Assembly (NCBI GenBank): GCA_900542575.1
Contig: UQOE01000007.1
Location: forward strand, 15,800-79,799
From: an uncultured Oscillospiraceae bacterium
GTDB lineage: Bacteria > Bacillota > Clostridia > Oscillospirales > Acutalibacteraceae
Length of the DNA stretch: 64,000 nucleotides
Direction of reading: 5' to 3'
The position numbers were made by a program, and so were the translations under genes. Positions 49,975 through 58,895 of this stretch are shown here, piece by piece; position 1 is the stretch's first letter; each line of letters starts with the position of its first letter. A model generated the notes under the pieces. The model had not been told where the DNA came from, searched no databases, and was given only the letters and a program-made list of their open reading frames with translations.

Positions 49975-50103
49975 ACATACGCCTCCAAGAAGTAGGATTG
50001 CTATTAAAATACCCTTAAAAAATGAATGTGGAGTTAATTATAGCATAATTGTCCGATTGCTCCAGAGAATCTGGTAGAATAGAAACCAGAAAGAAGGGAA
50101 ATT

Positions 50104-52476
50104 ATGAAAAAGCTACTGCTCGCCTCAGACTGGACGGTACAGGCGGAGGACGGCCCGGTCCGCTCCGTCACACTGCCCGACGATGCCATGCTCCACAGCA
50201 CCCGCTCGGCCGGCGCACCGAGCGGCGCCGACGGCGCGTGGTTTGACCCTGGCGTCTTTCACTATCGCCGGGAGCTGGATGTCCCGGCAGAGTGGGCGGA
50301 CCTCCAGGTGCGCTTCCGGTTTGAAGGGGTCGGCGGCGCGTCAGCCGTCCGTCTGAACGGCGTCGTCATCGGGTCGCATGTCAATAGCTATACACCGTTT
50401 GAGGTCTCAACGAAGGGTGCCATCCATCCCGGGAAAATCAATGAGCTGGAAGTCGTCTGTGACTGCACGGCAATGCCCTCAGGCCGCTGGTACGGCGGAG
50501 CGGGACTCTGTCGTCCGGTCTGGTGTCTGGTCGGTCCGGAAGAGGGCTCCATTACGGAAAAAGACGTCTTTCTCCGCACCGAATCGGTGGAGAAAGACGG
50601 GACTGCACGGGTCCGCATCTCAATCGAGAATGTCCCGGAAGGGGCGGAGGCGGACATTGTGCTCTCCCAGGGCAAGCAGGTTGTGGCGCGGCTCTCCGGT
50701 TCCGACGCAGTGGCGGAAATTCCAAATGCGCTGCTCTGGTCGGAGACCGGAGCGGACCTCTACCATGCCCGGGTCACCCTGACCCGCGGCGGCATTCCGC
50801 TGGATTCCGTGCGTATCCCCTTCGGCATCCGTACTCTCCAGTGGGGACAGGACGGCCTGAAACTCAACGGAAACAGTCTGAAACTTCGGGGCGGCTGTCT
50901 GCGGCAGGACAGCGGCATTCTTGGAATGGCCTCCTTGAAGGAGACTGAGAACCGGCGTGTGCTCCGTCTGAAACAGGCCGGGTTCAATGCGGTCCGCTGT
51001 GCCGGCGGGCTGCCGTCGGAGGAGCGGCTCAATGCCTGTGACAAGTACGGAATGTATGTCATGGTTGAATTTTTCGACACCTGGTACCGGCATAAGGCGG
51101 AACACGATTATGCAGACCATTTTGCCTCCCACTGGCGGGAAGACCTGAATGCCGCGGTGCGGACCGCCCGCAACCATCCCTGCGTCCTGTTCTATTCCCT
51201 CGGCAGCGGACTGACGGAGCCGACGGAGCTGCCGGGCGTCCGGACCGCGCGGGAACTGGCGGACTTTGTCCGCGCATTGGATTCCACCCGCCCCATTACG
51301 ATGGGTTTAAACCCGGTCATGCTGGGCGGCAGCTACACGCTGCAGAAACTGGAAAAGCGCTTTCGGAAGGCGGAAAAGAAAGAGTCCGGCCGGAACCGGG
51401 GAACCGCTGCATTCCAGCAGGCGGCAAACGTCGTCGGGCGCACGGTCGGAGCGGCGGGCGGACTTCCGCCGATCGATCAGGCCCTTGCCCCGCTGACCGA
51501 TATATTAGATGTAATAGGATATAACTACGGCGCAGCCCGTTACCGGAAAGACCGGAAAAATCACCCGGAACGGCCTCTGGTCGGGACGTCCATCTTCCCG
51601 GGGGAACTGTACGATGTCTGGAAAATGACCGAGCAGGACTCGGGCATCCTTGGCAACTTTGTCTGGTCTGCCTGGGACTATCTCGGTGAGGCGGGCAAAG
51701 GTGCATGGACTACAGACGCCTCCGCCGTCCGCGGCGGAGCCTATCCGTGGATTTCCAACGGCTCCGGTGCTTTCGACCTCATCGGCACCCCTACAGCACT
51801 GGCCCATTATGCTGAAACTGTCTGGCGCTTTGCGGACCAGCCGTGGATCGGCGTACAGCCTCCGCGCATTGACAGCCGTCCGCTTGTCCGCTCGGCCTGG
51901 TGTCTGAGCAATGCGGTGGACAGCTGGGCCTGGCGCGGCTGCACGCATGCCCGCACGACAGTAGAGGTCTATGCACCGGCCGGCGTCTTTGTCCGGCTGC
52001 TTCTGAACGATGAGACCGTCGGTATCGGCCGGCTGAAGAAGAACCGGGCGGTATTCCACGTGCTCTATGAGCCGGGCTATCTGACCGCTGAGGTCTGCGA
52101 CGCCCATCTGAAACCTATTGGAACGGCGACCCTTCGCTCGTCGGCCGGCGCACTGCGCATCAGCGCGGAGGCTGAGCAGAAAACGGCGGTGGAGGGAGAC
52201 ATCGTCTTTATCCCGGTTACGCTGCGCGGTGAAAATGGCGTCATCGAGTGCGGAGACGACGAGACGCTGCGCTGCACGGTGGAGAACGGAGAGCTTCTCG
52301 CATTCGGAAGTGCCGACCCCTGTCCGGAGGAGCCGTTCCCATCGGACACGGCGGTCACTTACCACGGACGGGCCCTCGCTGTGGTCCGCATTGGGCCGTG
52401 CGGGAGCACGACCGTCACATTCCATTCGGACCGTGCAGGAGAAGCCCCTGCGTCTGCAAAAATTCGTGTTCTGTAG
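50104..52476 (+). CDS. Glycoside hydrolase family 2 homologue lacking catalytic residues
   Basis: A 790-residue cytosolic protein (no signal peptide) with the full GH2 order: jelly roll (VTLPDDAMLHSTR, WFDPGVFHYRREL), Ig-like domain, TIM barrel from about 255, and C-terminal beta domains. The barrel has lost its active-site signatures. The usual HHDN reads RQDS (267-270), SAHNP reads CAGGL (about 299-303), the acid/base GNE reads GSG (367-369), and the nucleophile SE of GSExFP reads GTSIFP (Ser at about 496). The frame is uninterrupted and structural motifs (FVWSAWDYLGE) persist, so it looks like a maintained pseudoenzyme, perhaps carbohydrate-binding or regulatory. RBS GAAGGG. Confidence 0.85.
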   Translation: MKKLLLASDWTVQAEDGPVRSVTLPDDAMLHSTRSAGAPSGADGAWFDPGVFHYRRELDVPAEWADLQVRFRFEGVGGASAVRLNGVVIGSHVNSYTPFEVSTKGAIHPGKINELEVVCDCTAMPSGRWYGGAGLCRPVWCLVGPEEGSITEKDVFLRTESVEKDGTARVRISIENVPEGAEADIVLSQGKQVVARLSGSDAVAEIPNALLWSETGADLYHARVTLTRGGIPLDSVRIPFGIRTLQWGQDGLKLNGNSLKLRGGCLRQDSGILGMASLKETENRRVLRLKQAGFNAVRCAGGLPSEERLNACDKYGMYVMVEFFDTWYRHKAEHDYADHFASHWREDLNAAVRTARNHPCVLFYSLGSGLTEPTELPGVRTARELADFVRALDSTRPITMGLNPVMLGGSYTLQKLEKRFRKAEKKESGRNRGTAAFQQAANVVGRTVGAAGGLPPIDQALAPLTDILDVIGYNYGAARYRKDRKNHPERPLVGTSIFPGELYDVWKMTEQDSGILGNFVWSAWDYLGEAGKGAWTTDASAVRGGAYPWISNGSGAFDLIGTPTALAHYAETVWRFADQPWIGVQPPRIDSRPLVRSAWCLSNAVDSWAWRGCTHARTTVEVYAPAGVFVRLLLNDETVGIGRLKKNRAVFHVLYEPGYLTAEVCDAHLKPIGTATLRSSAGALRISAEAEQKTAVEGDIVFIPVTLRGENGVIECGDDETLRCTVENGELLAFGSADPCPEEPFPSDTAVTYHGRALAVVRIGPCGSTTVTFHSDRAGEAPASAKIRVL

Positions 52477-52569
52477 GGCCTGATTTCTTGCTTTTCCACG
52501 GAAGTTGTAGTATGGTGAAAAGCACGAATCATGCGAATTTAGGAAAACGGTTTAATTAGGAGCTGCACA

Positions 52570-53979
52570 ATGAAAGTACTGATTCTCGCCAACGGAACCG
52601 GGGGCGGTCACAACGCCGCTGCCAATGCTCTGAAAGAGGAGTTTATTGCCCAGGGACATGAAGCCGTCATGATGGACCCCTTTTCTCTCAAAGGACGCAC
52701 CTCGGGGAGATTAACGAGCAAATTTGTCAACAACACTTATACGATGGCTGTACAGAAAATTCCGCACGTCTTCGGCTTTTTCTATGGCCTCGGAGAAATG
52801 TTCAACTCGGGTGTCACGGACGGACCTGTTAAAACGCCGGTCTACTACTGGAACTACAATATGGCTGAGAAGCTGTACGCACATATTAAAAAGGAAAAGT
52901 ATGATGCCATCCTTGCCGCTCACCCGTATCCCGGGGAAATGATGGCTGCCATCCACGCAAGAGACCATCACACTCCGCCGGTCTTCTGGGTATCGACGGA
53001 CTACCACTGCATTCCGCTGACCCGTGAGTCCATGTCGGACAACTACGTCATTGCTTCTTCCGACCTTATGGATGAGTACATTCGGTACGGCATTCCGGAG
53101 TACAAACTGTATCCCATCGGCATTCCGGTGCGCCGGGAGTGCCGCACGAATCTGACGCAGCAGCAGGCCCGCAAGGTACTGGGCCTGGACCCGGATAAGA
53201 CCTACTTTATGATCTCCGGCGGCGCCGTCGGCTCCGGTAAAATCCTGGAAGGCGTTACGCTTCTGGCCGGACGGTATCTGACGAACCCGAATGTTCGAAT
53301 TATTGCTATCTGCGGTGCAAACGGGTTCCTATACAAGCAGATGAAGCGGCTGTTCTCCGACAAGGTTATCATGATGGAGCACACCGACCGAATGATCGAA
53401 TATATGACCGCCGCCGACATCCTCATCACCAAGCCCGGCGGACTCTCCTCCTCGGAGGCGGCGTCTATCGGAAAGCCCATTATCTTCATTTCGCCTATCC
53501 CGGGCGGGCTGGAGTCCTCCAATGTCAGGTTCTTCCAGGAGCATGGCATGGCGGTCTATGCCAAGAGCATCAACAAAGACCTCCTCAAATGCGTCGATGA
53601 AATTATGCAGAACAAGGACTTCGCGGCTCAGATGGTGGAAAACCAGCGCAAATATGTGAATCGCGACGCGGCGACCGATATCGTCAATCTGGTGGTGGAG
53701 AAGGTCGAGTGCGGTTCGGAGTTCCGCAAAGACCTGAGCCGAAGCAAGAAGGCAATGGACCGGAAGCTGGAGCAGGAGCGGCTGGAACAGGAGGCAAAAC
53801 TCCGTGCGGAAATGCAGGAGCAGAAAGCCAAGATGAAAGCGGACAAAGCTGCCGAGAAGGCCGCCGAAAAAGAGCGGAAATCTGCGGCAAAGCGTGCAGC
53901 GGCTGCCGCCAAAAAAGCGGCGAAGGAAAAAGCGCGGCAGGCTCGTCAGAAAATATCCAAAAAAGACAGCGAAAAATAA
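52570..53979 (+). CDS. MGDG synthase/UgtP-family glycosyltransferase with basic C-terminal tail
   Basis: A 469-residue GT28-type enzyme. LANGTGGGHNAAANAL at the N-terminus (MGDG synthase N domain), the acceptor side HPYPGEMMAAI, and the donor site ISGGAVGSGK, TKPGGLSSSEA and SPIPGGLESSN. Family members transfer glucose or galactose to diacylglycerol at the inner membrane face. Residues 400-469 form a highly charged Lys/Ala/Glu helical tail (LEQERLEQEAKLRAEMQEQ, then Ala/Lys repeats), not part of the family core, probably a membrane- or RNA-binding helix. RBS TAGGAG. Confidence 0.88.
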   Translation: MKVLILANGTGGGHNAAANALKEEFIAQGHEAVMMDPFSLKGRTSGRLTSKFVNNTYTMAVQKIPHVFGFFYGLGEMFNSGVTDGPVKTPVYYWNYNMAEKLYAHIKKEKYDAILAAHPYPGEMMAAIHARDHHTPPVFWVSTDYHCIPLTRESMSDNYVIASSDLMDEYIRYGIPEYKLYPIGIPVRRECRTNLTQQQARKVLGLDPDKTYFMISGGAVGSGKILEGVTLLAGRYLTNPNVRIIAICGANGFLYKQMKRLFSDKVIMMEHTDRMIEYMTAADILITKPGGLSSSEAASIGKPIIFISPIPGGLESSNVRFFQEHGMAVYAKSINKDLLKCVDEIMQNKDFAAQMVENQRKYVNRDAATDIVNLVVEKVECGSEFRKDLSRSKKAMDRKLEQERLEQEAKLRAEMQEQKAKMKADKAAEKAAEKERKSAAKRAAAAAKKAAKEKARQARQKISKKDSEK

Positions 53980-53987
53980 AAGCCATT

Positions 53988-54030
53988 CAGGGCATACTGC
54001 GGAAATATCTGCAGTATGCCCTGCTTTTTT
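53988..54030 (+). terminator. Terminator of the glycosyltransferase gene
   Basis: Perfect 13-bp stem CAGGGCATACTGC/GCAGTATGCCCTG, loop of 10, tail CTTTTTT. Confidence 0.92.
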
Positions 54031-54088
54031 GTCGGTGAGACCGCTTGCTCGGACGGTACGGGTGCTCAGAGGGAACTCAGGAAGGGAT

Positions 54089-54132
54089 TTTACCAAAATT
54101 TAACATCGGGCAGAGCATCGGTCATGTAAAAT
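54089..54132 (+). promoter_or_regulatory. Promoter of the two-component operon with Pho-box-like repeats
   Basis: TTTACC (54089-54094) and TTAACA (54100-54105) are 11 bp apart, the spacing of PhoP TT(A/T)ACA repeats in Bacillota. TAAAAT (54127-54132) is a likely -10. Only two repeats are seen. Confidence 0.45.
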
Positions 54133-54189
54133 GGTAGAAGTACCTGCAAGACAAAGAGAATTATCAGACATAGGAGGTCTCTGATTTCT

Positions 54190-54870
54190 ATGATCTATCT
54201 CGTCGAAGATGACGCGAATATCCGGGAACTGGTTGTCTACACGCTGAACAGCACCGGGTTTGAGGCCAAAGGCTTCGGCACACCGTCAGCTTTCTGGCAG
54301 GCGCTGGAGGAACAGCAACCGGAACTTGTGCTGCTTGACGTCATGCTGCCGGAGGAGAGCGGACTCTCCATTCTGGAAAAACTGCGGGAAAATCATCAGA
54401 CCCGCAAACTCCCCATTATCATGCTGACCGCCAAAGGGTCGGAAATTGACAAGGTACGGGGTTTTGAGCTCGGTGCCGACGACTATATTCCGAAGCCATT
54501 CGGTATGATGGAACTGGTGGCCCGGGTAAAGGCACTGCTGCGGCGGACCACAGAGGAACGCGACGAGAGCATTGAGGAGTATACCATAGCAAATCTCTAC
54601 GTTTCTCCCAAGAAACACAAGGTGAAAGTGGACGGTGAGACCGTCCATCTCACCCGCAAGGAATTTGACATGCTCTGCTGTCTGCTGGAAAACAAAAACA
54701 TTGTCCTGACCCGGGACCAGCTTCTGAACCGCATCTGGGGCTATTCCTTTGACGGCGAGAGCCGGACGGTCGACGTCCACATTCGGACGCTGCGTCAGAA
54801 GCTCGGGACGGCCGGAAGCATCATAAAAACCGTTCGCGGCATCGGGTATAAGATTTCCGATGAAGACTGA
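54190..54870 (+). CDS. OmpR/PhoB-family response regulator
   Basis: A 226-residue regulator. Receiver domain with acidic pair ED7D8, phosphoacceptor D50 (LVLLDVMLPEESG), T80, and K102 (YIPKPFG); winged-helix domain from about 130 (LTRKEFDMLCCLLENKN, VDVHIRTLRQKLG). It overlaps the kinase gene by 11 bases. With a Na/Pi transporter next in line, a PhoP/PhoB phosphate-response role is likely. Confidence 0.92.
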   Translation: MIYLVEDDANIRELVVYTLNSTGFEAKGFGTPSAFWQALEEQQPELVLLDVMLPEESGLSILEKLRENHQTRKLPIIMLTAKGSEIDKVRGFELGADDYIPKPFGMMELVARVKALLRRTTEERDESIEEYTIANLYVSPKKHKVKVDGETVHLTRKEFDMLCCLLENKNIVLTRDQLLNRIWGYSFDGESRTVDVHIRTLRQKLGTAGSIIKTVRGIGYKISDED

Positions 54871-56230
54871 AAACCGACCGAAGCGCAGAAAACTGCGCAG
54901 GCGTATCTTTTATTCCATCCTGTTTATCGCTCTGCTGTGTCTTGTGTTCAGTGCTCTGGTGGAAGGGGCGCTCATGCAGAGCCAGTATAAAGAACAGCTT
55001 GGGGAAAATCTGAAAAGCGGCCTTCGCACTCTGCAGACCTATTGCAATACCCATGGAGGCTACCGCGCAGCAGGCGACTTTTCATCGGACTACCGCATTA
55101 CCGTCATCAGCCCCAAAGGCGACGTGCTGTATGACAACATGAGTAAAAACGCGTATGAAAAGAATCATTCCGACCGGCCGGAATTTATTCAGGCCATGAA
55201 GGGCGGCATTGGGTTCAGCGAGCGCGTCTCTGAGACGGTTCTCCGCCAGAGCATGTATGCCGCAGTCCGGCTGAACGACGGCAATGTCCTGCGGCTCTCC
55301 GGGACCCGCTATAATCTGCTGTCCGTCCTGAAAAGGGCACTGGTTCCCATGCTTGCGGTTCTGGCGGCTCTTCTGCTTCTGATTCTTTTCTCCGCCCGGA
55401 AAATTTCCGGACGCATCACAGAGCCCATCAATAAGATTAATCTGAAGAATCCGTCTGACAGCGAGGTCTACGAAGAGCTGGAACCGCTGACACGGCGCCT
55501 CACTGCCCAGAACCGGCAGATTGCCGAGAATATCCGGCAGATGGAGGAGGAGCACCATTCCCAGGACCGAATGCGGCAGGAGTTTACCGCAAACGTCTCC
55601 CATGAGCTGAAAACTCCGCTGACCTCTATCTCCGGCTATGCGGAGCTAATTGAGACGGGCATTGCAAAAAAAGGAGATGTTCCGCGGTTTGCGGGCATCA
55701 TCCACAAGGAGTCCCAGCGTCTGATCACGCTGGCAGGAGATATCATCAAACTCTCCCAGATGGACGAGAATGAAGTTAATGTCGTCCGGGAGGAAATTGA
55801 TCTCTGGGACACCTGTCAGTCTGTTCTCATGCACCTTCAGCATGCTGCTGAGAAAAAACAGGTTTCCCTGAATCTGAAGGGGGACCACGTCTCCATCATC
55901 GGCGTTGCGCAGATTGTGGAAGAGATGATCTTCAACCTGTGTGACAATGCCATTAAATACAACCGCGAAGGCGGTGACGTTACCGTTAAAATTCGAAAAT
56001 ACACGGACGGAATTGAGCTCTCCGTCTCGGACACCGGTATCGGTATTCCGGAGGAGGATCTCCCCCATATCTTCGAACGCTTCTATCGGGTGGACAAAAG
56101 CCATTCGAAGGCTATCGGCGGAACCGGCCTTGGGCTCTCCATCGTCAAACACGGTGCCCAGTACCTGGATGCAAAGGTCTCCGTTGAGAGCCATCTGGGG
56201 GAGGGCTCAACGTTTCGCATCCTGTTTTGA
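54860..56230 (+). CDS. Sensor histidine kinase, PhoR-like
   Basis: A 456-residue membrane kinase. TM helix 1 at about 15-37, an extracytoplasmic domain of about 115 residues, TM2 at about 158-178. HisKA phospho-His H248 in ANVSHELKTPLTSISGY, then N, G1 and G2 boxes (NLCDNAIKYN, SDTGIGIPEEDLPHIFERFYRV, GGTGLGLSIVKH). There is no obvious HAMP or PAS domain between TM2 and HisKA, shorter than typical PhoR. Partner of the preceding response regulator. Confidence 0.92.
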   Translation: MKTENRPKRRKLRRRIFYSILFIALLCLVFSALVEGALMQSQYKEQLGENLKSGLRTLQTYCNTHGGYRAAGDFSSDYRITVISPKGDVLYDNMSKNAYEKNHSDRPEFIQAMKGGIGFSERVSETVLRQSMYAAVRLNDGNVLRLSGTRYNLLSVLKRALVPMLAVLAALLLLILFSARKISGRITEPINKINLKNPSDSEVYEELEPLTRRLTAQNRQIAENIRQMEEEHHSQDRMRQEFTANVSHELKTPLTSISGYAELIETGIAKKGDVPRFAGIIHKESQRLITLAGDIIKLSQMDENEVNVVREEIDLWDTCQSVLMHLQHAAEKKQVSLNLKGDHVSIIGVAQIVEEMIFNLCDNAIKYNREGGDVTVKIRKYTDGIELSVSDTGIGIPEEDLPHIFERFYRVDKSHSKAIGGTGLGLSIVKHGAQYLDAKVSVESHLGEGSTFRILF

Positions 56231-56233
56231 ACA

Positions 56234-56280
56234 TTTTCATGTTCTTTTCATATTGCAAGTACAGGATATTTCTTTATAAA
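56234..56280 (+). promoter_or_regulatory. Promoter of the Na/Pi cotransporter gene with 7-4-7 direct repeat
   Basis: TTTTCAT-GTTC-TTTTCAT (56234-56251) has Pho-box geometry (two 7-mers separated by 4). Next come TTGCAA (56253-56258), a 16-base spacer and TATAAA (56275-56280). Confidence 0.55.
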
Positions 56281-56350
56281 ATAGAAGAAATGAAATAATA
56301 TTGTTAGGCAGTCTCTGTAAACGATTTTCAGAAAGAATGGAAGAGAGAAT

Positions 56351-58165
56351 ATGACAATTTTCAATTGGATTTCCATGCTCGGCGGCCTTGCGTTTTTCCT
56401 CTACGGAATGAACATCATGTCGGCCAGCCTGGAAAAAGTGGCCGGCGGCAGTATGGAAAAACGTCTGCGCCAGCTGACTTCAAGTAAGACCCGCGGTGTT
56501 CTGCTCGGCGCCGGCATCACTGCTGTCATCCAGTCCTCCAGTGCCATGACGGTTATGCTGGTGGCACTTGCCAACTCCGGCATTATGACGCTGGAACAGA
56601 CGGTTCCGACTTTGCTCGGCTCCAATATCGGCACGACCATGACGGCGTGGATTCTCTCACTCACCGGCATCAACAGCACCAACTTTTTTGTTTCCATGCT
56701 AAAGCCGGAAAACTTTGCACCTATCATCGCCATCGTCTGTGTCTTTATTCAGATGGCGACCAAAAAGCAGAAGACCAAAGATGTTACGACCATTTTAATT
56801 GCGTTTGCCCTTCTTATGTCTGGAATGGCGACGATGAGTACAGCATTGAATCCCATCGGAGAAGTTCCGGCCTTCCGTCAGATGCTCATCGGTCTCAAGA
56901 ATCCGATTCTCGGCGTTCTCTTCGGCATGGTATTTACCGCTTTGTTGCAGTCCTCTTCGGCTGTCTCCGGTATTATCCAGGCGCTGTCTCTGACCGGACT
57001 CCTGACTTACGGCATTACAATCCCTGTCATTATGGGTCTTAACATTGGTACATGTATTACAGCAGTTATTGCCTCCATTGGTACGACGAAGAACGCCAAA
57101 CGGGTAGCCTGTGTTCATGTTTCATTCAACGTCATCTGCACAGTTGTTTTCCTAAGCATCTGGCTTATTCTGGACTCCATCTTCCATTTTGCTCTGACCG
57201 ATGAGGCCTGCAATCCGGTCGGTATCGCCATTGTCCACACCTTGTTCAACGTGCTCGGTACTCTGATGCTTCTGCCGTTTACCAATCAGCTCTGCAAACT
57301 GGCCGGCAAAATTATTCCCGACTCCCACAAAAAAGGCAAACACCGCCGCCGCGGACGCACGCAGGCCCCGCTTCTCGATGAAAACCTTCTGACCATCCCG
57401 GCCTTTGCTGTCAACAAGTCCTATGAGGTCACCAAAATGATGGCCGATGCCGCAAGAGATGCAGTCCTTGCCAGCATCCCTCTTATTGGACATTACGATG
57501 AGGAAACCGACCAGCAAATTGCCGCACTGGAAGATAAGACGGACAAGCTGGAAGATCAGCTGGAACCTTTCATCATTAAAATCTCCAAAGAGGAGCTCAG
57601 CGACCACGAAATAAAAAAGGTCTATAAGATGCTCCACTCCATTCCTGACTTCGAGCGTCTGGCTGACCACGCGGTGAACCTGACGGAAATCTCCAAGGAT
57701 ATCTCCAATAAAGGCATTGAATTTTCTCATCTGGCCACGCAGGAGCTGCAGCAGCTCTACCGTGCAGTCGAGGAAATCCTGAAGCGTACCATTGAGGCCT
57801 ACGACCAGGACGACATTGAACGCGCCAAGACCATTGAGCCGCTGGAAGAGGTCATCGACGGCATGAGTGATGAAATCAAATCGCTTCAGGTCAAGCGTCT
57901 CTCCGCAGGCAATGTCTCCGTGGAAATCGGCTTTATTATGACCGACCTTCTGACCAATCTGGAGCGTATCGGCGACCACTGTTCCAACATTGCAGTTGCG
58001 CTCATTGAAGGGGAATCGGAGAACTTTGACCACCACGATTACCTCGACAATCTAAAAAACGATAATCAGGAATTCCTGACGCAGTATGCGGACCTGAAGA
58101 AAGAATATGGCCTGCAGCCTGCCGCTGTGGAGGGCGAGACGCAGGAAGGAAAAGAAGCAAACTAA
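56351..58165 (+). CDS. Na/Pi cotransporter family protein with C-terminal PhoU domain
   Basis: A 604-residue NptA/YjbB-type transporter. Two inverted QSSS repeats mark the SLC34-like core: TAVIQSSSAMTVMLVAL and TALLQSSSAVSGIIQAL. About eight to nine TM helices are followed, after residue 340, by a cytosolic helical PhoU-like domain (EVTKMMADAARDAV, IPDFERLADHAVNLTEIS, NLERIGDHCSNIAVALI). It imports or balances phosphate with sodium; the PhoU part is thought to regulate. It follows the two-component genes by 120 bases and has its own promoter. Confidence 0.93.
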   Translation: MTIFNWISMLGGLAFFLYGMNIMSASLEKVAGGSMEKRLRQLTSSKTRGVLLGAGITAVIQSSSAMTVMLVALANSGIMTLEQTVPTLLGSNIGTTMTAWILSLTGINSTNFFVSMLKPENFAPIIAIVCVFIQMATKKQKTKDVTTILIAFALLMSGMATMSTALNPIGEVPAFRQMLIGLKNPILGVLFGMVFTALLQSSSAVSGIIQALSLTGLLTYGITIPVIMGLNIGTCITAVIASIGTTKNAKRVACVHVSFNVICTVVFLSIWLILDSIFHFALTDEACNPVGIAIVHTLFNVLGTLMLLPFTNQLCKLAGKIIPDSHKKGKHRRRGRTQAPLLDENLLTIPAFAVNKSYEVTKMMADAARDAVLASIPLIGHYDEETDQQIAALEDKTDKLEDQLEPFIIKISKEELSDHEIKKVYKMLHSIPDFERLADHAVNLTEISKDISNKGIEFSHLATQELQQLYRAVEEILKRTIEAYDQDDIERAKTIEPLEEVIDGMSDEIKSLQVKRLSAGNVSVEIGFIMTDLLTNLERIGDHCSNIAVALIEGESENFDHHDYLDNLKNDNQEFLTQYADLKKEYGLQPAAVEGETQEGKEAN

Positions 58166-58177
58166 CAGAAATATTTA

Positions 58178-58220
58178 AGCAGCATGTCCGACCAATTGCA
58201 GGAGCGGCCATGTTGCTTTT
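58178..58220 (+). terminator. Terminator of the Na/Pi cotransporter gene
   Basis: AGCAGCATG (58178-58186)/CATGTTGCT (58209-58217) stem with one G-T pair, TTTT. Confidence 0.65.
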
Positions 58221-58538
58221 CTACAACTTTACAATTTCGTCATATATTGTTTGGAATATTTCTTTATTTGAACCGTAAACTGTAAATGTCAGACGGAGCT
58301 GTGTAGGCAGCGGCTTCGTATGAACAACTCTTTTTTCTATTTTCTCCTTTGTACGTATTTCGTACAGAAAAGTATTACCCCCTCATTTTACAGAGGAAAC
58401 CCTTGTGGAAACACAGGGGTTTTCTTATGTCAGAATTTGGACAGGCTGTTGGCTGAGATTAACAAAATAATAACAATTATGCCATATCTTTTAGGCTGTT
58501 CTTTTCTACAATAAGAGCGGAAGGAGGGCGAAAGCACC
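58221..58538 (+). other. Intergenic region with a second hairpin; possible small RNA or leader
   Basis: An AT-rich stretch without a convincing gene. It contains the palindrome GTACG-TATTT-CGTAC and a terminator-like hairpin AAACCCTTGTG (58397-58407)/CACAGGGGTTT (58412-58422) with TTTTCTT. The hairpin is about 115 bases before the small TPR-like gene. A short transcript ending there, or an attenuated leader, is possible. Confidence 0.4.
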
Positions 58539-58760
58539 ATGAGTAAAACCATGAATGTACCGGTACCGTCCCAACCAACCTACTTATCCGTCTACGATCC
58601 GCAGCACAATGCGGAGCTCTGGAACCGACTCGGACAATACTGCTATCGGACCGGAGACATTGAGCGGGCCAAAACGATGTTCTTTCTCTCCAAGCTCTAT
58701 GACGGTACCTTTCAAATTGATCCCCAGTATATGGAAGATCTTCTTCAAAAAAAGCAATAG
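58539..58760 (+). CDS. Small TPR-like protein
   Basis: A 73-residue protein. AELWNRLGQYCYRTGDIERA at about residues 25-44 followed by KTMFFLSKLYDG fits one tetratricopeptide helix pair plus a capping helix. RBS GGAAGGAGG about 13 bases before the ATG and a downstream terminator support expression. No wider family is recognised. A single TPR may act as an adaptor. Confidence 0.6.
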   Translation: MSKTMNVPVPSQPTYLSVYDPQHNAELWNRLGQYCYRTGDIERAKTMFFLSKLYDGTFQIDPQYMEDLLQKKQ

Positions 58761-58797
58761 TTTATTCTGGCTTTCTTCATAACAGAAAACAACTGAA

Positions 58798-58832
58798 ACA
58801 GCCCGCACGGTTATGCCGTGCGGGCTGTTCCT
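58798..58832 (+). terminator. Terminator of the small TPR-like gene
   Basis: Perfect 13-bp stem ACAGCCCGCACGG/CCGTGCGGGCTGT, loop TTATG, short T tail. Confidence 0.8.
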
Positions 58833-58844
58833 TTGGAGACGATC

Positions 58845-58879
58845 AAAACGAGGGCGCATTGCTGAACTGCAATGCGCCC
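58845..58879 (-). terminator. Terminator of the three-gene redox operon
   Basis: GGGCGCATTGC (58852-58862)/GCAATGCGCCC (58869-58879). On the minus strand it is followed by TCGTTTT. Confidence 0.75.
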
Positions 58880-58895
58880 CGAATTGGTTTCTGGA

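Noticed and set aside
58320..58514. A 64-codon open frame before the small TPR-like gene
   Set aside because: No RBS, biased composition, and it runs through a terminator hairpin.
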